Source of the DNA: Bradyrhizobium symbiodeficiens | GTDB lineage: Bacteria > Pseudomonadota > Alphaproteobacteria > Rhizobiales > Xanthobacteraceae | Reading direction: 5' to 3' | DNA: 64,000 bases | Assembly: GCF_002266465.3 (NCBI RefSeq) | Contig: NZ_CP029427.2 | Coordinates: 682,001 to 746,000, forward strand | Shown: positions 57,926 through 64,000 of the stretch, piece by piece | How the letters are laid out: the number at the start of each line of letters is the position of its first letter | Numbering within the stretch: the stretch's first letter is position 1 | The notes under the pieces: model-generated | The model's database searches: none | What the model was told of the DNA's origin: nothing | Seen by the model: only the letters and a program-made list of their open reading frames with translations | Position numbers and translations under genes: made by a program

Positions 57926-58630
57926 ATGAAATTCGTTGCCCTGGCTTTTTCGTGCCTGCTGTTTCTCGCGATACCCGCCCATGCCGATGATGCCGGCACC
58001 TTCAATGCGATGGTGACCTTGGCTCATCAGGGAGACGCCGAGGCGCAATACCATGTCGGCATGATGTACAATAACGGCATCGGCACGCAGCAGGATCGCA
58101 GCCAGGCATTCGCGTGGTTTCAGAAATCGGCTGCGGCCGACGATCCGCTCGGCGCCTACAAGCTCGGCTGTTATTATGACGGGCAAGGCGCGGGCGTCGT
58201 CGCCGCCGACCCGGATCAAGCCTTGAAATACAAGCTTGTGTCCGCCAGGGCTGGCTATGCGCGTGCCCAGAACGATGTCGCCCTTCTGTACGACCGGCAG
58301 GGCAATCCGGAAGAAGCGCTGAAATGGTGGAAGATGGCCGGCGATCAGGGGCTTCCCTCCGCCCTCTTCAGCCTGTCCCGGGTCTATTCCGCAGGAAAGG
58401 GAACGCCGAGGGACCTGTCTCTGTCGTATGCCTATTTCAAGCTCTCGCAAATTGCGCCGCCGAAGAACGTGAACGAGATGGCCGGCCTGTTGTCCAAATC
58501 GGAACGCGAGAATGCGGAGAAAATTGTTTCCGGGTGGAAGCCGCAGCCGACTGCTCTGACGCTCAAGGCATTCGCCGGCATCACGGCTGCGGAAGACCAT
58601 CTGAAAGCCGCCAGGAAGCCGGCGATCTGA
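57926..58630 (+). CDS. Secreted Sel1-repeat protein
   Basis: 234 residues. Signal peptide (KFVALAFSCLLFLAIPAHA, cleavage near 20) and four Sel1-like (TPR-type) repeats: GDAEAQYHVGMMYNNGIGT, DPLGAYKLGCYYDGQG, GYARAQNDVALLYDRQG and GLPSALFSLSRVYSAGKGT. They form an alpha-helical scaffold for protein contacts, probably in the periplasm. The site before ATG 57926 is weak. It converges on radC with six bases between stops. Confidence 0.85.
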   Translation: MKFVALAFSCLLFLAIPAHADDAGTFNAMVTLAHQGDAEAQYHVGMMYNNGIGTQQDRSQAFAWFQKSAAADDPLGAYKLGCYYDGQGAGVVAADPDQALKYKLVSARAGYARAQNDVALLYDRQGNPEEALKWWKMAGDQGLPSALFSLSRVYSAGKGTPRDLSLSYAYFKLSQIAPPKNVNEMAGLLSKSERENAEKIVSGWKPQPTALTLKAFAGITAAEDHLKAARKPAI

Positions 58631-58636
58631 TCTGTG

Positions 58637-59350
58637 CTAGATCAGCCGCATCCCGCGCAGGCTCGCATGCCCGCTCTTGCCGACGATGATGTGGTCGTGC
58701 ACGGCGATCCCGAGCGGCTTTGCGATGTCGATGATCGCCTTCGTCATCTGGATGTCGGCCTGCGAGGGCGAGGGATCGCCGGAAGGATGATTGTGCACGA
58801 GGATCAAGGCGGTCGCCGATAATTCCAGCGCGCGCTTGATCACTTCGCGCGGATAGACCGGGGTGTGGTCGACCGTCCCGGTCTGCTGCACCTCGTCGGC
58901 GATCAACTGGTTGCGCTTGTCGAGGAAGAGCAGGCGAAACTGCTCCTTGTCGGCAAAGGCCATGCTGGAGCGGCAATAGTCGATCACCTCGTTCCAGGAT
59001 GACAGCGCGTTGCGGCTGTTGACCTCGCCCTTGGCCACGCGGCTCGCGGCGGCCGCGATCAGCTTGAGCTGGTTGATCGCGGCTTCGCCGACGCCGTCGA
59101 CCTCGCGCAAGCGCGCCACCGGCGCGTGCACGACCTCGGCGAACGAGCCGAAGGTCTTGATCAGCGTTTTCGCGAGCGGCTTGGTGTCGCGCCGCGGCAG
59201 CGCCGGAAACAACGCCATCTCCAGGAGTTCGTAATCGCTGAGCGCATCCGCGCCGGCATTGTAGAAGCGCTCGCGCAGCCGCTCGCGATGGCCGTGATAA
59301 TGCGGCTCGTCGGCAGGCTTGCTCTTGTCGTGGTCCGGCTTGGCGGGCAT
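58637..59350 (-). CDS. radC: RadC-family JAMM-domain protein
   Basis: 237 residues. N-terminal [18 protein letters not shown] and [13 protein letters not shown], a helix-hairpin-helix near [13 protein letters not shown], and the JAMM metal site [19 protein letters not shown] (about residues 186-204) with the two His and the Asp. The family is named for DNA repair but its biochemical function is unresolved. ATG 59350 is used; TTG 59395 is an in-frame alternative and neither has a clear site. Confidence 0.92.
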   Translation of the reverse strand: MPAKPDHDKSKPADEPHYHGHRERLRERFYNAGADALSDYELLEMALFPALPRRDTKPLAKTLIKTFGSFAEVVHAPVARLREVDGVGEAAINQLKLIAAAASRVAKGEVNSRNALSSWNEVIDYCRSSMAFADKEQFRLLFLDKRNQLIADEVQQTGTVDHTPVYPREVIKRALELSATALILVHNHPSGDPSPSQADIQMTKAIIDIAKPLGIAVHDHIIVGKSGHASLRGMRLI

Positions 59351-59440
59351 CGCGCGCCAAGCATCGCCGGGGAACTCCGCTTTTGCAACCGTCAATTGCG
59401 GCGACTGCTGTGGCTCATGCGGGGCCGCGGCGGAAAAGCA

Positions 59441-60259
59441 TCACCCGATCTGCTTCTCGCCGTGCCGCTCCGACAGCGTGAAGATCTCGACGCCCGTCGC
59501 GGTGACGCCGACCGAGTGCTCGAACTGTGCCGACAGCGAGCGGTCGCGGGTGACGGCGGTCCAGCCGTCGGAGAGGATCTTCACATGCGGCTTGCCGAGA
59601 TTGATCATCGGCTCGATGGTAAAGAACATGCCGGGCTTGAGCTGCACGCCTTCGCCGGGCCGGCCGATATGGATGATGTTCGGCTCGTCGTGGAACATGC
59701 GTCCCAAACCATGGCCGCAGAAATCGCGAACCACGCTCATGCCCTGCGGTTCGACGAAGCTCTGGATGGCGTGACCGATGTCGCCGGTGGTGGCGCCGGG
59801 CTTCACCGCCGCGATGCCACGCATCATCGCCTCATACGTCACCTCGATCAGCCGCTCGGCCTTGCGTGCGATCGGGCCGACCGCATACATCCGGCTGGAA
59901 TCGCCGTACCAGCCGTCGACGATGAAGGTGACGTCGATGTTGACGATGTCGCCCTCCTTCAGCGGGCGGTCGCCGGGCATGCCGTGGCAGACCACGTGGT
60001 TTAGCGAGGTGCAGGTCGAGTAGCGATAGCCGCGATACATCAGCGTCGCCGGATAGGCGCCATGGCTGAAGGCGAAGTCGCGGACGAACTGGTCGATGCG
60101 CTCGGTCGGCACGCCGGGCCCGACGATGTCGGTGAGCTCGTCGAGGCACTTCGCCACCAGCGCGCCGGCCTTGCGCATGCCGGCAAAGGCGCTCGGCCCA
60201 TGCAGCTTGATCTGTCCGGTCTTGCGCAGGGAGGTATCGGAGGCTTCGACGTAGCTCAT
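59441..60259 (-). CDS. map: Methionine aminopeptidase type I
   Basis: 272 residues. Metal ligands in order: NIDVTFIVDGWYGDSSRMY (two Asp), GHGLGRMFHDEPNI (His), MFFTIEPMINLG (Glu) and AQFEHSVGVTATG (Glu), with the His of LNHVVCHGMPGDRPL near the active site. Removes N-terminal Met from new proteins. No N-terminal zinc-finger extension, so the short bacterial type. ATG 60259 begins MSYVEASD; an in-frame ATG at 60307 is less likely. Confidence 0.95.
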   Translation of the reverse strand: MSYVEASDTSLRKTGQIKLHGPSAFAGMRKAGALVAKCLDELTDIVGPGVPTERIDQFVRDFAFSHGAYPATLMYRGYRYSTCTSLNHVVCHGMPGDRPLKEGDIVNIDVTFIVDGWYGDSSRMYAVGPIARKAERLIEVTYEAMMRGIAAVKPGATTGDIGHAIQSFVEPQGMSVVRDFCGHGLGRMFHDEPNIIHIGRPGEGVQLKPGMFFTIEPMINLGKPHVKILSDGWTAVTRDRSLSAQFEHSVGVTATGVEIFTLSERHGEKQIG

Positions 60260-60368
60260 GCGGGGCTGGTCTCGATGTCGGCGGAAAGGCTTGAATTCAG
60301 GCCCCAATCTAATGATTGCGGGCTTTCGCGCAAGCCAAGGTTGGCAGCCCTGCGCCCGAAAGCGGGCC

Positions 60369-61685
60369 CTAATTCGGGATTTCTACGGTGGTTTCCACCG
60401 GCAGCGCGCCGCCGCGGACCCGGATTTCGCGGACGGGGTAGGGAACCCGGATGCCCTCGCGCTTGAAGGCGTCCCACAGCGCCAGCATCACGTCGCTCTT
60501 GACGTTGTCCATGCCGTCGGGCTCCGCAATCCAGAAGGTCAGCGAGAACTTCATCCCGGCTTCGGCGAACTCGGTCAGGATGGCGTTCGGCGGCTTGCCC
60601 TTGGTCGCGCGCGGATGGGCGGCGGCAGTCTCGGCGGCGAGCCTGGTGACCAGGCGGGGGTCGGCGTCGTAATTGGTGCCGAAGGCGATCTTCACCAGCG
60701 TGTTCTTGTCGGTATAGGTCCAGTTGACGACCTTCTGCGTCACCAGATCCTCGTTCGGGATCAGGAACTCACGGCCATCGCCGGCGGCGACGGAAATATA
60801 ACGCGTCTTCATCGCGCTGATGCGGCCGGTATTGTCGCCGATGGTGACGAGGTCGCCGGGCTTCACCGATTTGTCGGCGAGCAGGATGATGCCCGAGATG
60901 AAGTTGGCGACGATCTTCTGCAGGCCGATACCGATGCCGACGCCGACCGCGCCGGAGAACACCGCGAGCGCCGACAAATCGATGCCGACCGCGCCGAGCG
61001 CAATGACGATCGCGATGGCAAGAAGCCCGATGCGGATGATCTTGACCAGCAGGACCTGCACCGACGGCGTCAGATCGGTGGTTGCGTTGATCCGGCTCTC
61101 GGCGAAATTGCTCGCGATGTTGGTCAGCCACAGCGCAATGAGAAGGAGCGCGCCGGCCTTGAGCACCAGCAACGGGGTCAGCCTGAGGCCACCGAGCACG
61201 ATCGCGAAGGAATCGAGCAGGTCGACGGTCGTATCGAGCTGGCCGAGGATGGACAGCGCGGCGACGATCCACGCCGTGATCGACACCAGGCGGACGATGA
61301 AGGCATTGCGCAGCACCGAGGTCACGAGCCGGATCGCGAGCCAGGCCAGCCCGAGCTTGGCGGCGACCATCAGCAGATAGGAGCGGCTCGGCCAGGTCGC
61401 GTGATACATCACCACGCGGGAGACGATCACGAGCAGCGTGAATATCGCCGTCGAGGCGCTGGAGACCATCACCCGGGCGAAGTGCCGGAGCGGCAGCGGC
61501 CAGCGCGTCGCCAGCGAACTCATGTCGACCCGGTTGCGGATGGCGGTGTCCGCGGCATAGGCAATGCCGGCCGCGGCCAGGATGAGACCGAATTGCAGGT
61601 AGAACCAGGGCGAGGAGATTTCCGCCCCGACGCTGCGCGCCGTGGTTTGCACGAACTCCATGAAGTCCTTGAGGTCCATGTCCAT
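60369..61685 (-). CDS. MscS-type mechanosensitive channel
   Basis: 438 residues. About six N-terminal membrane helices, then the pore helix and beta-domain of MscS: ALAVFSGAVGVGIGIGLQKIVANFISGIILLADKSVKPGDLVTIGDNTGRISAMKTRYISVAAGDGREFLIPNEDL (about residues 236-312). Opens under membrane tension to release osmolytes. ATG 61685 or the ATG six bases downstream (MDMDLKDFM) is the likely start; the frame is open to 61895 without a good site. Confidence 0.9.
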   Translation of the reverse strand: MDMDLKDFMEFVQTTARSVGAEISSPWFYLQFGLILAAAGIAYAADTAIRNRVDMSSLATRWPLPLRHFARVMVSSASTAIFTLLVIVSRVVMYHATWPSRSYLLMVAAKLGLAWLAIRLVTSVLRNAFIVRLVSITAWIVAALSILGQLDTTVDLLDSFAIVLGGLRLTPLLVLKAGALLLIALWLTNIASNFAESRINATTDLTPSVQVLLVKIIRIGLLAIAIVIALGAVGIDLSALAVFSGAVGVGIGIGLQKIVANFISGIILLADKSVKPGDLVTIGDNTGRISAMKTRYISVAAGDGREFLIPNEDLVTQKVVNWTYTDKNTLVKIAFGTNYDADPRLVTRLAAETAAAHPRATKGKPPNAILTEFAEAGMKFSLTFWIAEPDGMDNVKSDVMLALWDAFKREGIRVPYPVREIRVRGGALPVETTVEIPN

Positions 61686-62146
61686 CGGTCTCGTCGGCAA
61701 ACCGGGGGGGGAGAAATTGATTCGAGGGAGCCGCAGATTCCCACAAAGGCCGCGGCCGGGCCATCGATACACCGGCATGTGATGGGCGTTAAGGCCGTAA
61801 AACGCGGGCAGATTGCCGCGAGCAGCGAAAATGGGTTGGCGAGCCGCGGCTGCGACGATATGGATGCATAAGCACATGTTTTTGAGATGGGACATTCCGT
61901 CGAGGGCGGCGCACTTCGCTTCTCCCCGCGTGCGGGGAGAGGCCGAAATTCGAGCCCAGCTTGAATTTCGGGTGAGGGGGACTCTCCACGAGTCCTACTC
62001 TCACCGCCCTCGCGGAAACTCTCCCTCACCCTACCCTCTCAGGGTGAGCTATGCTCATCCCGACCCCGCAGGCGGGGCGAGGGAGTGCCCGGCCGGTGGC
62101 CCCCTGACCGAACTCGCCGACCACCTGGAGTAACCCGCAACACCGC
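61686..62146. repeat. 461-base divergent gap with three hairpin repeats
   Basis: TCTCCCCGC/GCGGGGAGA (61921-61940), CGAAATTC/GAATTTCG (61944-61970) and CTCACCCT/AGGGTGAG (62025-62048), with further CTCCCTCACCCT- and GGGGCGAGGGAG-type wording to about 62090. It lies between the MscS-type and antiporter genes, which diverge, so the antiporter promoter must be between the repeats or just after them. No coding potential seen. Confidence 0.65.
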
Positions 62147-63941
62147 ATGGCTTCCCTCGACTCCGTCAGCATCGCCATATTGCTCGGCGCCGTCCTCGTG
62201 ATGGCCGGTATCCTGTCGAGCCTGCTTGCGCTGCGCTTCGGCGCGCCCTTGCTGCTCGTCTTCCTTTTGATCGGCATGCTCGCCGGCGATTCCGGCCCCG
62301 GCCAGCTCCAGTTCGACGACGTCCGCACCACCTATCTGGTCGGCTCCGTCGCGCTGGCCCTGATCCTGTTCGACGGCGGCCTGAAGACGCGCTTTGCCAG
62401 CATCCGCACCGTGCTCGCGCCGTCCGTGGTGCTCGCGACCGTCGGCGTGCTCTTGACCGCGCTGATCACGGCGCCGTTCGCGAAATACGCGCTCGACCTC
62501 AACTGGACGGAGTCGTTGCTGGTCGGCGCCGTGGTCGCCTCGACCGACGCCGCCGCGGTGTTCCTGCTGGTGCACACCCAGGGCCTGCGCCTGCGCCCGC
62601 GCGTCGGTGCGACGCTGGAGGCGGAATCCGGCACCAACGATCCTTTCGCGATCTTCCTGACCCTGATGCTGGTCGAATACATCTCGCTGGGATCGAGCTC
62701 CGCAGGCCACGTGCTGATGGAGTTCGTCCAGGAGGCGGTGCTGGGCGCCGTCGTCGGCGTCATCGGCGGGCGTCTGGTCGTGCTCGCGCTCAACAAGGTC
62801 GCGCTGCCGCAGGGACTGCACGCGCCGTTCGTCACGACCGCGGCGCTCGTGATCTTCGGCGGCTCGCAGATCATGCACGCCTCCGGCTTTCTCGCGGTCT
62901 ATCTGGCCGGCATCATCATCGGCAATCGACCGACCCGCGCACATAATTCGGTGGTGACCTTCCTCGATGCCGCGACCTGGCTGGCGCAGATCGTGATGTT
63001 CGTGCTGCTCGGCCTGCTGGTCTCGCCGAGCCGGCTCGGCGCCAGCGTCTTGCCGGCGGTCGGGATCGCCTTCGTGCTGATGCTGGTGGCGCGGCCGATC
63101 GCGGTGTTCGTGTGCCTGGCGCCGTTCCGCTTCAACTGGCGTGAAAGGATCTTCATCGCCTGGACCGGCCTGCGCGGCGCGGGTCGCGATCTTCCTGGCC
63201 TCGATCCCGATGCTGGTCGGCCTGTCCAAGGCCTATCTCTATTTCGACGTCGCCTTCGTCGTCGTCATCATCTCGCTGTTGCTGCAAGGCTGGACGCTGG
63301 GGCCGGCGGCTCGCAAGCTGCACGTCGCGCTGCCGCGCGCCGAGCGTGGCCCGCGTCGTGTCGAGCTGGATCTGCCCGGCCAGCTCGAGCAGCAGCTGGT
63401 CGGCTATCCGGTGCGGCCCAAGAGCCTGTATTTCCGCCGCGGCCTGATCCCGTCCTGGTCCAGGCCGACGCTGGTGATCCGCAACGAGAACATCCTGACG
63501 CCGCTGGAGGCCGACCCGATCGCGCCCGGCGACTACATCTACCTGCTGGCCCCGCCGGAAAAGGCCGAGTCGCTCGACCGCTTCTTCGTCGACATGCAGC
63601 CGAGCTCGGCGCCCGATCCGCATCTGCTCGGCGACTTCTTGGTCTCCGGCGAGCACACGCTGGCCGAGCTTGCCGAGATCTACGGCATCAAGGTCGGCGA
63701 GGATGAGAGCAAGCTGACGCTCGCCGACTATTTCGACGTCCATCTCGACCGCGCCCCGAAAGAGGGCGCCGAGCTGCCGCTGGACGAGATCGTGCTGGTC
63801 GCGCGCAGCATCTCCGGCGGCCGCGTCAACGTCGTCGGCCTGCGCCTTCCGGAAGAAGACGAGACGCCGCCGACGCCGACGCGCGTGCAGGCGCTGCGAA
63901 AGAAGCTCGCGGAGGTCTGGACGTCGGTGGCGGGGGTTTAG
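62147..63941 (+). pseudogene. Potassium/proton antiporter (CvrA/NhaP2 type), frameshifted
   Basis: Restoring one base gives an intact 597-residue protein: CPA1-type membrane domain (about 1-390, with GDSGPGQLQFDD, LFDGGLKTRF, ASTDAAAVFLLVHTQGLRLRPRVGATLEAESGTNDPFA), then TrkA_C (about 415-490) and CorC_HlyC-type domains. In this sequence a GGG at 63181-63183 carries one G too many after ...WTGLRGA; the reading then moves from the 62147 frame to the frame ending at 63941, where VAIFLASIPMLVGLSKAYLY continues the family. Both parts remain well conserved, so this is a recent mutation, a sequencing error or, less likely, recoding. Exports K+ and/or Na+ for H+. Confidence 0.85.
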
Positions 63942-63950
63942 GGACGCTAT

Positions 63951-64000
63951 CGTGTCCCGGACGCGTTGCAACGCGTAAGCGTTGCTGCGCACAGCCGGGA
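63951..64000. repeat. Palindromic repeat cut by window end
   Basis: CGTGTCCCGGACGC followed by GTTGCAACGCGTAAGCGTTGC and CAGCCGGGA; the start matches the repeat at 43479 (CGTGCCCCGGACGC) and the end matches its GAGCCGGGG arm. It follows the antiporter gene by nine bases. Confidence 0.6.

Overview
The window is high-GC DNA with closely packed genes from an alphaproteobacterium, most likely Bradyrhizobium or a close relative in the Nitrobacteraceae. This rests on gene content (many acyl-CoA and aromatic catabolism genes, NitT/TauT-type and TctC-type binding proteins, an OprB-type porin joined to a small Rop/Omp25-like barrel) and on palindromic intergenic repeats of a kind common in that group. 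The assignment is an inference; there is no rRNA or marker-gene comparison behind it. I see no phage, transposase, integrase or CRISPR array. One tRNA gene, tRNA-Arg(CCT), is present at 9156-9232.

Layout. 1-9055: a truncated acyl-CoA dehydrogenase, an SDR, small envelope proteins (GlsB/YeaQ-like, YidB-like), a ketopantoate-reductase-like enzyme, and an acyl-CoA ligase followed by an RraA-like protein, a cupin and an orphan TctC-type binding protein. 9346-14658: a LysR-headed set of MFS transporter, signal-less binding-protein-fold protein, maleate isomerase/arylmalonate decarboxylase-like enzyme and amidohydrolase, which looks like one uncharacterised catabolic route. 14666-16529: an alpha/beta hydrolase divergent from an AraC regulator, with three direct repeats in the control region. 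16531-22975: a beta-oxidation-like unit (acyl-CoA dehydrogenase, SDR, two MaoC-type hydratase halves, SCP-x-type thiolase) divergent from a TetR regulator and its overlapping acyl-CoA ligase. 23089-25972: hydrolase, second ketopantoate-reductase-like enzyme, methylglutaconyl-type hydratase and a small secreted protein. 26113-31117: a LysR gene divergent from an FAD oxidoreductase and a NitT/TauT-type ABC transporter.

31235-36435 is the clearest pathway: gentisate 1,2-dioxygenase, maleylpyruvate isomerase, a MarR regulator, a benzoate/salicylate-type CoA ligase and a salicylyl-CoA 5-hydroxylase-like flavoprotein. Together they suggest aromatic acid to aryl-CoA to gentisate to fumarylpyruvate. 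Two nearly identical operator-like sequences lie in front of the dioxygenase and the hydroxylase, which ties both arms to one regulator, probably the MarR protein.

36627-45769: small secreted and Cys-rich repeat proteins, an NADP-dependent reductase, a dicarboxylate-type symporter next to an amino-acid binding protein, an ATP-grasp protein, ferredoxin-NADP reductase, a membrane-anchored glutamate-synthase-like flavoprotein and a small PilZ protein. 45803-53223: a CorC/HlyC transporter, a chemoreceptor, the two-barrel porin, a small secreted protein and a creatininase-family enzyme. 53388-57762: a tightly coupled unit of ABC transporter, D-2-hydroxyacid dehydrogenase and a double-domain AprI/Inh-like secreted protein. 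57926-63941: a Sel1-repeat protein, RadC, methionine aminopeptidase, an MscS-type channel and a CvrA/NhaP2-type antiporter interrupted by a one-base frameshift.

Six of the twelve gaps between convergent gene pairs are filled by hairpin-rich repeats; the other six are only 1-33 bp long and have none.
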